Assembly (NCBI GenBank): GCA_900767875.1
Contig: CAAGAT010000065.1
Location: forward strand, 1-64,000
Source of the DNA: an uncultured Sutterella sp.
Lineage (GTDB): Bacteria > Pseudomonadota > Gammaproteobacteria > Burkholderiales > Burkholderiaceae_F
Length of the DNA: 64,000 bases
Reading direction: 5' to 3'
Each line of letters opens with the position of its first letter. Within the stretch, counting starts at the first letter, position 1. The notes under the pieces were generated by a model. That model searched no databases. It had not been told where the DNA came from and saw only the letters and a program-made list of their open reading frames with translations. A program made the translations under genes and the position numbers. Shown here piece by piece: positions 16,806 through 24,619 of the stretch.

Positions 16806-17689
16806 TTGACCTCAATGACTTTACCGCTCAGGCGCAGATGGCGCACTGGGGCTGGACGATTGCCTTTTTCCTGTGGTTTGTGGGCCTGTCGGGCATGGGA
16901 ATGTTCCTCAACAACTGGGTGCGTGAAAAGGCCCTCGTGTACGTGTGCACGTTCGCGGGCATTGCGGGGACTTTGTTGGTGGTGAGCCACCTCACCCGTA
17001 TGCTCAACCTTCCGATGGCCGCCTTCAGTGCCCTCATGGACATGAGCTTTAACTGGGGCAGCTGGATGTTTATCGGCATTTGCCTGCTGGTGTTGCAGTG
17101 TTGCCTGACGCTCTTTTACTCGCTCGTGCTGGCGGGCGTGCTTTTTAAGGGCGAAGGTTTGCGGCGTCTGGTGGCGGGCAACGCCTTCAATCGGCTCCTG
17201 GCCGTTCTGGGCGTGGCCGCAACCATCTACTCGGGCTTTCTTCTGACGCAGGCCGTCGGGGTGACGCTTTGGAACACGGCCCTGATCCCGCTCTTGTGGA
17301 TCATGTCGGGGATGGCCAGTTCGATTGGCTGCATTGAACTGCTGATGGTCACGGGCAAACTCCCGAAGGAAAAGGTCTTCTGGAGCCGCCGCACGGCCCT
17401 GTGGGTGGAAACGGCCGAGCTTTTCACGATCTTTGCCTTCGTGCACGTGGCCGTCACGAGCGCCTCGTCGGCAGCCCGCGCCGGTGCCGAGTCGCTCCTC
17501 GCCGGTCCCCAGAGCCTGATGTTCTGGGTGGGCGTGGTGATCTTGGGCTCGATCGTGCCCCTGACGATCAACCTCTCCACCCGTAGCCACAAGGCCCTGG
17601 CGGTGAGCGCGGTGCTCGGGATTCTCGGGGCGCTCCTGTTGCGCGCCTGCGTGCTCTTTGCCGGGTACTACGAGCCCACATTGCTCTAA
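16802..17689 (+). CDS. NrfD/PsrC-type membrane anchor
   Basis: 295 aa. About eight hydrophobic helices run through the protein, beginning MAHWGWTIAFFLWFVGLSGMG and ending CVLFAGYYEPTLL. It is the quinol-oxidising anchor of the PsrC/NrfD family, which binds no haem. The ATG overlaps the preceding stop (ATGA), so the three genes form one operon. A hairpin with a T-run follows. Together the three make a menaquinol- or ubiquinol-dependent periplasmic reductase. Confidence 0.88.
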   Translation: MIDLNDFTAQAQMAHWGWTIAFFLWFVGLSGMGMFLNNWVREKALVYVCTFAGIAGTLLVVSHLTRMLNLPMAAFSALMDMSFNWGSWMFIGICLLVLQCCLTLFYSLVLAGVLFKGEGLRRLVAGNAFNRLLAVLGVAATIYSGFLLTQAVGVTLWNTALIPLLWIMSGMASSIGCIELLMVTGKLPKEKVFWSRRTALWVETAELFTIFAFVHVAVTSASSAARAGAESLLAGPQSLMFWVGVVILGSIVPLTINLSTRSHKALAVSAVLGILGALLLRACVLFAGYYEPTLL

Positions 17690-17713
17690 TCGGTCCACAA
17701 CCTAACCCTTGAC

Positions 17714-17755
17714 GGCATCGGGCCGGGCGGAAACGCTCGGCCCGAATGCTTTGGC
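17714..17755 (+). terminator. Terminator of the molybdoenzyme operon
   Basis: GCATCGGGCCG pairs with CGGCCCGAATGC with one bulged base, followed by TTTGG, 25 bases behind the NrfD-type stop. Confidence 0.65.
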
Positions 17756-17823
17756 TCGGTCGATGCGATCAATGACGCCGGTCGGTTACTTGTAGTTGTT
17801 GCGCAGTAAGCAGCCTATCGCTT

Positions 17824-17981
17824 AGTTTTCAGGCCAACTCCTACGCAAACGGGCGCCAAGCGCAGGCTGCTTGAGATCGGCATCGGCCACATTGGAAGCG
17901 TTGGTGATCATGGTGGCAAGCCGCAACAAATCCGGCTCGGTCAGAGCCGGCTGTCTCGCCATGAGCGTCTGCAGGAAAAAA
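17824..17981 (-). pseudogene. Coding remnant cut by the MITE-like element
   Basis: On the minus strand, directly inside the border of MITE-like copy B, the frame reads QPALTEPDLLRLATMITN then ASNVADADLKQPALGARL and stops. It looks like a natural C-terminus. On the other side of the element another short minus-strand frame (18209-18355) contains LLKEVGAQAVLMGLCVHVDK and ends in its own stop. They may be parts of one disrupted, frameshifted gene. I do not recognise the family. Confidence 0.35.
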
Positions 17982-18193
17982 GAGCCTTCGTGCATATCTA
18001 TGGGTAGAAGGCGGGGGTAAATCAGTCTGAAAGCCTTGTCGGTCGTGGCCTCGCGGAGAATGTGACGAGAGTTTAACCTGGGTCGGTCCCGAGCCTACCC
18101 CAGCCGTCGGCTCGCTTCGGTCACCGTTTCCTAATCGCCCCCGGAATCTATACCAAAGTCCGGGGTAGTTAGCCACACATATGCGCGAAGAGC
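17982..18193 (-). mobile_element. MITE-like element, copy B (212 bp)
   Basis: This is the element of 11121-11404 in reverse orientation, with about 80 bases of its interior missing. The ends are GAGCCTTCGTGCATATCTAT on the plus strand and GCTCTTCGCGCATATGTG on the minus strand, so the terminal inverted repeats are kept. A-runs flank both sides. Copy B shares CTACCCCGGA-type sequence with copy A near the left end and the block around CCGACCCAGGTTAAACTCTC with copies A and C. Confidence 0.65.
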
Positions 18194-18463
18194 AAAAAAA
18201 TCGCGACTTCATTTACTGGCGGGAAGCGCCAGCTCTGCCGCCATTTGCACTTTGTCCCCAATTTTGTCAACATGGACGCAAAGTCCCATCAAAACGGCCT
18301 GCGCGCCGACTTCCTTCAAAAGGCATAGAATGCGCTCCGTTGGTGATGGGAAGAATTCTCATTACAATTGCCGAGAGGTTCCGCGCGGGCGGAAAATCCA
18401 TCCCGCCCGGCGCAAACCAAGGAAAGCTCGGCGGACAGCCATAGGAAAAGGAAGGAACACAAA

Positions 18464-18793
18464 ATGAACGAAACCACCAAGTACGGTCTGATTTTTGCGG
18501 GCGGCGTGATTGTGGGCGCCCTCGGTGCCGTGGCTCTGACGCGCGGCAAGCTTGATGTCAAGCCCCTGGCGACCAACCTTCTGTCGGCCGGCATGGGCCT
18601 GCGCGACAAGGTTCTGGCCGGTGTCGACGGCGTGCGTGAAGACATCGCCGACGTGATGGCCGAAGCCGAAGTCAAGGTGCAGGAAAAGCGCGCGGCCAAG
18701 GAAGCCGCCGCGGAGCAAGCCGAAGCCGCTCAGGCCAAGGCCGAGGAACCCGCGGCCGAACCCGTTGCCGACGTCAAGCCCGCCACGGCTTAA
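18464..18793 (+). CDS. Small membrane-anchored protein (DUF6110/YtxH-like)
   Basis: 109 aa from the ATG at 18464, behind GGAAAAGGAAGGAA. A single N-terminal membrane segment (about residues 7-24, LIFAGGVIVGALGAVAL) is rich in small residues with a GxxxG-like pattern. A helical cytoplasmic region follows (LSAGMGLRDKVLAGVDGVRED), then an Ala/Glu/Lys-rich tail. Such small glycine-zipper proteins are found next to HMA-domain P-type ATPases (the DUF6110 set, recalled). It opens the four-gene metal ATPase cluster, 171 bases before the ATPase. A role in packing or anchoring the ATPase is inferred only. Confidence 0.7.
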   Translation: MNETTKYGLIFAGGVIVGALGAVALTRGKLDVKPLATNLLSAGMGLRDKVLAGVDGVREDIADVMAEAEVKVQEKRAAKEAAAEQAEAAQAKAEEPAAEPVADVKPATA

Positions 18794-18964
18794 CGCGCAA
18801 GCGCCGCTCGGGCGCCGCTCTTTGAAGGCGCCCGAGCCGGTACACCGGAAAAGAAAGAGCGCCGCCCCGCCTTGGATAGCAAGGGCGGGGGTTGCGGCGT
18901 TGTCGATCGGGCGGCCCTGCTGCCGCCGTAAGGCCTGAGAAGGGCCTGAAAAGAAGACAAGAAC

Positions 18965-21622
18965 ATGCAGTTTGAACTTGTTCACGAAGTGGGCAACCGT
19001 TCGCGCTACCGCACGAAAACGCCCATGTCGGCGGCCAGCGCCGCCATCATTGCCGACGACCTTGAGCGCCTCGAGGGCGTCACGGGCCTGCGCGTCAATC
19101 CGCGCATCGGCTCGGTTGTTGTTACTGTTGAGAGCCTTGAAGCGCGCGCGCTCGTGTGCGAGCGCCTTGCCGGCTACCGCACCAACCCGCCCGTGCGCCG
19201 TCACGCCACGGCCCAAGGGCGCGCCGATCTGCAACGGGCCCGCCGTGCGCAGGCCGCCGAGCGCGTCAAGGCGCGCGAGATCACCGAGCGCCTCGGCGAA
19301 AAGGTCGACTCGCTCATGGGCGACATGCCCATCGCGCAGGTCTTCCGCGGTCTTAAAAAGGTGCTCTTTGCCGGACTCGCCTCCGGCGGCGGGCGCCAGA
19401 AGCCCCCGGCCGGTGCCGCGGTGGGCGCGGGAGCCGTCTCGGGCGGCGCCCAAGGTCTGAAGTCTCTCATTCCCACAGCCGCGCCCAAGAACGATGAGCT
19501 CGATTTCGGGCCGCTGGCGCGCTTCGTGTTCCTGCGCCCGCTCCTTCCCATGGGCGTCAATCAATTCAACGCCGTGATGGGCAGCCTTCCCCGCATCTTT
19601 GAAGGCGCCAAAGCCCTCATCCGCGGTAAGCTCAACGTCTTGGTGTTGGATGCCGCCGCTCTGTTGGTCTCGCTGTTGCGCCGCGATTTCCGCACCGCCG
19701 GGCTCCTGGTGGTGCTCTTGGGCCTCGGGGAAATGCTCGAAAACTACACGCGCAAGCGCTCGATGGAAAAGCTTGCCGATGAGCTCGCCCTCAAGGTCAA
19801 CAGCGTGTGGGTGCGCCAAGCCGACGGCTCGGCCATTGAAAAGCCCCTCAAGGAGATCACGCTCGAAGACACCGTCGTCGTGCGCGCGGGCTCGGCCATT
19901 CCGGTCGACGGCATCGTTGAAGCCGGTGAAGGTGAAATCAACCAGGCCTCGATGACCGGTGAAGCGCTTCCCGTGCGCCGCAGCAAGGGCGGCGCCGTGT
20001 TTGCGGGCACGGTGCTCGAAGCCGGTGAGATCGACGTTCGTCCCACGAGCGTAGGCGAAGGCACGCGTCTGTCTCGCATCGTCGACTTCATCGAGACGAG
20101 CGAAAAGGCCAAGGCCGGCATTCAGGGCAAGGCCGAGCGCTGGGCCGACAAGATCGTGCCGTACCATTTCCTGCTGGCGGGCCTCACATACCTCATCACG
20201 CGCGACTTCAACCGCACCGCGGGCGTGCTGATGGTGGACTTTTCCTGCGCGCTGCGCCTGGCAACGCCCCTGGCGATTCTCACGGCCATGCGCACGGGCA
20301 CGCACAACGGCGTCGTCGTCAAGGGCGGGCGCTACCTTGAAGCCCTCTCGGAAGTCGACACCGTGGTGTTCGATAAGACCGGGACTCTGACCGAGAGCGC
20401 GCCCAAGCTCTCGCGTGTGGTCAGTCTCGATTCCTCCCACCCTGAAGACGAAATCCTGCGTCTGTCGGCGTGCTTGGAAGAGCACTTCCCGCACCCCGTG
20501 GGCCGCGCGGTGGTGAGGGCCGCCCACGAAAAGGGGCTCGATCACTTTGAAGAAACGCACGACGCCAAGATCGAATACATCGTCGCGCACGGCATTGCCT
20601 CGAGCGTGGACGGCGTGCGCGTGGTGCTCGGCAGCCGCCACTTTGTCCTTGAAGACGAAAAGGTGGATGTGAGCCACGCCGCCGGCGTGCGCGAAGAGCT
20701 CGCGCAGGCGGGCCTGTCCATCCTGTACCTGGCCGTCGGCGGGCGCCTCGTGGGGTTGCTCGGCATTGAAGATCCGGTGCGCAAGGAATCGGCCCAAACG
20801 ATTGAAGAGCTGCGCCGCATCGGCATCAAGCGCGTCGTAATGCTCACGGGCGACGATCAAAAGACCGCCGCCGCGGTGGCCGCCCGCTTGGGGATCACGG
20901 AATTTCGTGCCGGGATCCTGCCGCACGAAAAGGCCGCGACCGTGCAGCAACTCAAGGCCGAAGGCTGCAAGGTGCTCATGATCGGCGACGGCGTCAACGA
21001 TTCGCCGGCCCTGTCGGCCGCCGACGTGGGCGTGACTTTGGCCGACGGCGCGGACATCGCCCGTGAAGTGGCCGACGTGGTGCTCGTGGGCAACGACCTC
21101 ACCAAATTGGTCGACGCCGTGCACCTCGGGCGCGCCGCCATGAAGCGCATCCGCCAGAACTTCGTCGTGTCGATTGGCCTAAACAGTGTGTTCCTCACCG
21201 GGGGCCTCACCGGGACCCTGACGCCCGCCCTCGGAGCCTTGCTGCACAACGGCACCACGATCGGCGTGTGCCTGAACGCCATGCGCGATCCGCACGACTC
21301 GGGCTGGAACCTTGCCAAGGCCTTTGACAACGCCGCGCATGCCCTGACGACCGTCAAAGAGGGGCTTGAGAAAATCGAGCACTCCGTCAAGGACGCAGAC
21401 AAGAATGAAGGCACCGAGCATCCGGCTTCCGGACAGGGGAAAGGCAAGGGCCATGGCCAAGGCCGTTCGACCCAAACCGCGTCCAACCCCCTCGGAAACC
21501 GCGCCGACACGCTCCTCGAGAGCATCGGCGGAACGGCTAAAGGATCTGGCATGGGCGGCGGCCGCGGAGGCGCGGGCACGAGCCCGGTGACCGGAGGCCT
21601 CAAAACGGTGCTCGGCCGATAG
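18965..21622 (+). CDS. Atypical P1B-type metal ATPase with SCA motif
   Basis: 885 aa. Residues 1-85 look like an HMA fold without CxxC; instead they have basic GNRSRYRTK. About 100 residues of Arg/Ala-rich and Gly-rich linker follow. P-type motifs are complete: TGEALP, DKTGTLTES (Asp470), the HP dipeptide of heavy-metal pumps (FPHPVGRAVV) and GDGVNDSPA. The intramembrane metal site reads DFSCALRLATP (Ser427-Cys428-Ala429) in place of CPC. An SCA site is what I recall for the P1B-6 subgroup that includes ferrosome FezB. A C-terminal tail of about 95 residues is rich in Gly, Lys and His (GQGKGKGHGQG). The HMA2-like gene follows after 10 bases. Iron is the likeliest metal, by inference. Confidence 0.85.
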   Translation: MQFELVHEVGNRSRYRTKTPMSAASAAIIADDLERLEGVTGLRVNPRIGSVVVTVESLEARALVCERLAGYRTNPPVRRHATAQGRADLQRARRAQAAERVKAREITERLGEKVDSLMGDMPIAQVFRGLKKVLFAGLASGGGRQKPPAGAAVGAGAVSGGAQGLKSLIPTAAPKNDELDFGPLARFVFLRPLLPMGVNQFNAVMGSLPRIFEGAKALIRGKLNVLVLDAAALLVSLLRRDFRTAGLLVVLLGLGEMLENYTRKRSMEKLADELALKVNSVWVRQADGSAIEKPLKEITLEDTVVVRAGSAIPVDGIVEAGEGEINQASMTGEALPVRRSKGGAVFAGTVLEAGEIDVRPTSVGEGTRLSRIVDFIETSEKAKAGIQGKAERWADKIVPYHFLLAGLTYLITRDFNRTAGVLMVDFSCALRLATPLAILTAMRTGTHNGVVVKGGRYLEALSEVDTVVFDKTGTLTESAPKLSRVVSLDSSHPEDEILRLSACLEEHFPHPVGRAVVRAAHEKGLDHFEETHDAKIEYIVAHGIASSVDGVRVVLGSRHFVLEDEKVDVSHAAGVREELAQAGLSILYLAVGGRLVGLLGIEDPVRKESAQTIEELRRIGIKRVVMLTGDDQKTAAAVAARLGITEFRAGILPHEKAATVQQLKAEGCKVLMIGDGVNDSPALSAADVGVTLADGADIAREVADVVLVGNDLTKLVDAVHLGRAAMKRIRQNFVVSIGLNSVFLTGGLTGTLTPALGALLHNGTTIGVCLNAMRDPHDSGWNLAKAFDNAAHALTTVKEGLEKIEHSVKDADKNEGTEHPASGQGKGKGHGQGRSTQTASNPLGNRADTLLESIGGTAKGSGMGGGRGGAGTSPVTGGLKTVLGR

Positions 21623-21632
21623 GAGAAAGACC

Positions 21633-22295
21633 ATGACGGACATTCAAACCAACGAAGCGGCCGCCCCCTTTACCGCCGAGACGATCCTGGCGGGGGTGCG
21701 CAGCTATTGCGCCGGCCGTCTGCGTCTGCGCCTGCCGGTGCTCAAGGGGCTCGATGAGGCCATGACCGCCACCATCCGTGAGACCCTCACGGCCCGTCCC
21801 GGGGTGATCGACGCGGTCATCAACCCGCGCGTGGGCAGCGTGCTGCTCACCTGGGATGCGCATGTGACCGACCTCGACCTGACGGCTCTCGCCCAAGAGG
21901 CGGCCGAACTGCTCGAAGCCGGCCGCGTCATGGGCCTGATTGGTGAGGCCGGTGAGGGCCAAGCCGCCCCCTGTGCCGACGAGACCGACACGTCCGAGGA
22001 GGCCAAGCCCGCTTGCGCCTGCACCGCCTGCGGCTGTGAATTCTTGGAAGGCGCCGCCGAGGACCTCAAGGCCCCGGCCGATCAGGCCTTAACGCTGCTC
22101 TCGAAGGTCCTTGCGCCCGACGTGATCAAGGGCGCCCGCGGCAAGCGCGTGGCGCAAAACCGTCTGATGCTCCTGTTGCTGACCTTGTCGATGGGAGCCC
22201 TGACGGTCTCGGGCACCAAGGCGCACTACGTGCTCGGGACGGGGTTCCTGGGCCTTCTGGGTGTGCACCTGTGGCAGCACCGCAAGGTGCTCTGA
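21633..22295 (+). CDS. HMA2-like membrane protein with cysteine cluster
   Basis: 220 aa. Residues about 15-78 have an HMA-like fold (GRLRLRLPVLKGL, RPGVIDAVINPRVGSVLLTW) with the CxxC replaced by basic residues, mirroring the N-terminus of the ATPase before it. A Cys cluster follows (CACTACGC, Cys128/130/133/135), a plausible metal site. Two membrane segments lie near the C-terminus (about 177-193 and 198-214). It is 10 bases behind the ATPase gene, after GGAGAAAGACC. It probably works with the ATPase as a metal-handling or structural partner; no enzyme activity is expected. Confidence 0.75.
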   Translation: MTDIQTNEAAAPFTAETILAGVRSYCAGRLRLRLPVLKGLDEAMTATIRETLTARPGVIDAVINPRVGSVLLTWDAHVTDLDLTALAQEAAELLEAGRVMGLIGEAGEGQAAPCADETDTSEEAKPACACTACGCEFLEGAAEDLKAPADQALTLLSKVLAPDVIKGARGKRVAQNRLMLLLLTLSMGALTVSGTKAHYVLGTGFLGLLGVHLWQHRKVL

Positions 22296-22318
22296 TCGAC
22301 GCCTTAAGGGAATCGGAC

Positions 22319-22711
22319 ATGGGTAAGACCCTGCGGACCGTCGCTTTGATTGCCGCCGTGCTCTTTGCGGGCTCGCTCTTTCTCTTTGCCCTGGCGGTGG
22401 CCCTCGGGATGGCCGTGCTCGCGATCCTGGCGCTTTTTACCGCCTATGCCCTCAATCCCGAGCAGACCAAAGGCTTTATGGTCGGCATCCGCAGCACCCT
22501 CGATGGGTGGGTGACTGCCATGACCGTCATGGTGCGGCAGGCCGGGGATCTGATGCGCGACATCGTGCGGGGAGGCCGCACGGGATCGGACGCAACGCCG
22601 CAGGACCAAGGCGAGCCGCAGAGCAAGGGTGGGGAAGCGCAACCGCCCTCCACGGTGAACTCGGTCGCAACGGCTGAACCCGCCGCCGACACCAAGAAGG
22701 ACGGCCAATAA
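22319..22711 (+). CDS. Small membrane protein of the metal ATPase cluster
   Basis: 130 aa from the ATG at 22319. A long hydrophobic stretch (about residues 6-44, probably a helical hairpin) is followed by an amphipathic helix (GFMVGIRSTLDGWVTAMTVM) and a polar Gln/Gly/Ala-rich tail. I recognise no domain. It is the last gene of the cluster, 23 bases behind the HMA2-like gene and followed by a strong terminator, so it is co-transcribed with the ATPase. Confidence 0.65.
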   Translation: MGKTLRTVALIAAVLFAGSLFLFALAVALGMAVLAILALFTAYALNPEQTKGFMVGIRSTLDGWVTAMTVMVRQAGDLMRDIVRGGRTGSDATPQDQGEPQSKGGEAQPPSTVNSVATAEPAADTKKDGQ

Positions 22712-22754
22712 GTCGACCGGGACCGGCCCGACCGGCTTGCCCCGCACCAAAATG

Positions 22755-22791
22755 AAAGCCCGCCCGGGATCTGAGTCTCGGACGGGCTTTT
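22755..22791 (+). terminator. Terminator of the metal ATPase cluster
   Basis: AAAGCCCGCCCG pairs with CGGACGGGCTTT (one G-U pair), followed by TTCG. It closes the four-gene transcript and may also serve the converging porin remnant. Confidence 0.8.
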
Positions 22792-22825
22792 CGTCGGGCG
22801 GACAAGCCGCCGGCGCGTCAGGCGA

Positions 22826-23560
22826 TTAGAAGCGATGACGCCTGCCGACGTACAACGAATAGGAGCTCGGGGTTCATTCTTCGCCGTAGCTCTTGAATTG
22901 CATCTTGTCGTTGGCGTAGGAGGCCACGGCATCGACGTCCGTGCGCTTGCTCATCGGATAGTCGTAGCCCAGGCTCGCCACCCAGCGGGTGATGGGCTGA
23001 TCGATCTCGGTGCTGTTGTTCTCCGTGGCGCTCGGGGAGGCGAGCGGCGCCCTCTTCCGAAGTGCAGGCCGGTTCGGCGTCCACATAGCCGATGCCCGCC
23101 ATCAGCTTGCCGCCCGCCACGCCGGCGTCGGCCGAGAGGCTAACGCTGAAGCCCTGCACCTTGGTGACGGTGGAGAAGGGCAGATCGGGCAGCTTGTCGT
23201 TGAAGTGCGACAGCGTGACGGTATCAGGGCCTTCGCCCAGAATCCCGCCCATGGACTCGAGCGTGACTTCGTCAAAGTACTGTACGCCCAGGTAAACCTT
23301 GGCCACTTCAAAGTCGTCGCTGCCGCCCAGGGTGACGGTGAGGCTGGCGTGGATGTAATCGGGGGCCTTGGCGTGCTTCAGACCCACGGTCTGGTCGTTC
23401 ACTTCCAGGGCGTCACGGTCGACATAGTTTTTCGAGTCTCAGTCAACGTGCTGATCGCCGATGCCGGTATCGACGATCCCGTAAAGCTCAACGTCGGCGC
23501 TCATCGCCGAGCCCGCAAAGGCGCCGAGCACCGCGACGGCGGCAAGAGTATTTTTTTCAT
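22826..23560 (-). pseudogene. Broken gram-negative porin
   Basis: Pieces of a trimeric porin of the Burkholderiales type lie in three frames. The head MKK...NTLAAVAVLGAFAGSAMSAD then VELYGIVDTGIG carries a signal peptide, but an A7 tract after the ATG puts it out of frame and a stop follows DQHVD. The middle has VYLGVQYFDEVTLESMGG and FSVSLSADAGVAGGKLMAGI; after another frameshift come RWVASLGYDYPMSKRTDVDA and, in a third frame, the tail YSLYVGRRHRF with the C-terminal Phe. Total span (735 bp) is below the about 1.1 kb of an intact gene, so deletions occurred as well. With at least three lesions it is not functional. Confidence 0.85.
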
Positions 23561-23770
23561 GAATTTTTCTCCTAGTAATTTTGATTCTTCCGGCGCTCCG
23601 GCCCCGAAAGAGCGGGGCTGCGGGGCCGAGGGGCCCCACATTGCAGGACCGCGGTGGACGGCGCTCGATGGCACAACGAACCCGACAGCGGCGTCATAGG
23701 GCGCCGATCAAGGGGTTGTCCGAAGACAAAAACGCAGGGCGCACGTCCCCCGAAGCGGCCAAACGCGGTC

Positions 23771-23803
23771 AAAAAAAAGGGCGGCACCCGCAGGCACCAC
23801 CCC
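23771..23803 (-). terminator. Terminator of the LysE-type gene
   Basis: Read on the minus strand, GGGTGGTGCC pairs with GGTGCCGCCC through several G-U pairs around loop TGCG, followed by eight T. It lies just behind the LysE-type stop. Confidence 0.8.
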
Positions 23804-23830
23804 TTCCGACGAAAACCGTTTTTTTAGGTG

Positions 23831-24466
23831 TTAGGCCGTCACCACCGCCGAGACGATGCCGGCGGCCAGCAGCCAAAAGACCACGGCGCTGACGTGATTG
23901 ATCCACCAGCTAAAGCGCTTGCCCTTGAGGTAATGGGAGGCAAACACGGCGAGGAAAGCGTACGTGAGGTGCACCGCCAGGCAGATCACCGCAAAGATGC
24001 CGATGAGCAGCGTCATGCGCATCGAGTAGTCGTTTTCCGGATGCACGAACGGTGGCATGAGCGAGAGCAAAAAGACGAGCAGCATCGGGTTGCTGATCTG
24101 CAGCAAAAACGCCCCGAAGTAGGCCGAGCGCGAGTCGGCGCTCTCGGAACGCCCGTCGGTAGCCGTGTGGGTCACGGACAGGTCCATCGCGGGACGCTTC
24201 CAGTTGCGCCAGCCCAGCCACACCAAAAGCGTCGCGCAGACGCACTGCATGGCTTCATACAAGGCGGGCGTGGCGGCCACCAAGGCCCCGAGCCCCGCCG
24301 CGCACACGGCTCCCATCACCACGGCCCCGGTGACGTTGCCCAGGGGCGCGGCCATAAAGGCACGGCGCCCGAGGCGCAGTGCGGACATGATGGTGTTAAG
24401 AACGCTCGCCCCCGGCGTGACACACGTTAAAAACGAAATGGCGGCGAAAAGCGCGATTTCCTGCAT
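23831..24466 (-). CDS. LysE/RhtB family amino acid exporter
   Basis: 211 aa with about six hydrophobic helices. The family signature is near the start: FLTCVTPGASVLNTIMSALRLGRRAF, then GNVTGAVVMGAVCAAGLG, and NPMLLVFLLSLMPPFV in the middle. Members export amino acids or homoserine lactones across the inner membrane. The gene is divergent from a LysR regulator with a 153-base gap, the classical layout for a regulator-exporter pair, so the LysR protein probably switches it on. The substrate is not predictable. Confidence 0.88.
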   Translation of the reverse strand: MQEIALFAAISFLTCVTPGASVLNTIMSALRLGRRAFMAAPLGNVTGAVVMGAVCAAGLGALVAATPALYEAMQCVCATLLVWLGWRNWKRPAMDLSVTHTATDGRSESADSRSAYFGAFLLQISNPMLLVFLLSLMPPFVHPENDYSMRMTLLIGIFAVICLAVHLTYAFLAVFASHYLKGKRFSWWINHVSAVVFWLLAAGIVSAVVTA

Positions 24467-24619
24467 TTTGCGACTAGGTAAAAAGGACTATCTGTCCCGA
24501 CGGCGCAAACTATAATGCAAAGCAATCGGAGTGAGTGCACCAAAAATAGGTGTACAAGCGCATCCAAAACGTGACACTGACGGCCCTGTTGCCGTCCCAA
24601 AGTAGGGGAAGCACCCGCA
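24467..24619. promoter_or_regulatory. Shared lysE/lysR-type control region
   Basis: A perfect -10 TATAAT lies at 24511-24516 on the plus strand, pointing to the LysR gene. TTTGCG (about 24470) and CGCAAA (about 24504) form a wide inverted repeat that could hold the LysR protein. The -35 is not clear. Confidence 0.4.

Noticed and set aside
18362..21124. A 920-codon open frame on the minus strand across the P-type ATPase
   Set aside because: It is antisense to a gene with complete P-type motifs. Its composition (His, Gly, Arg, Asp mix) is the mirror of GC-rich codons and it has no domain.
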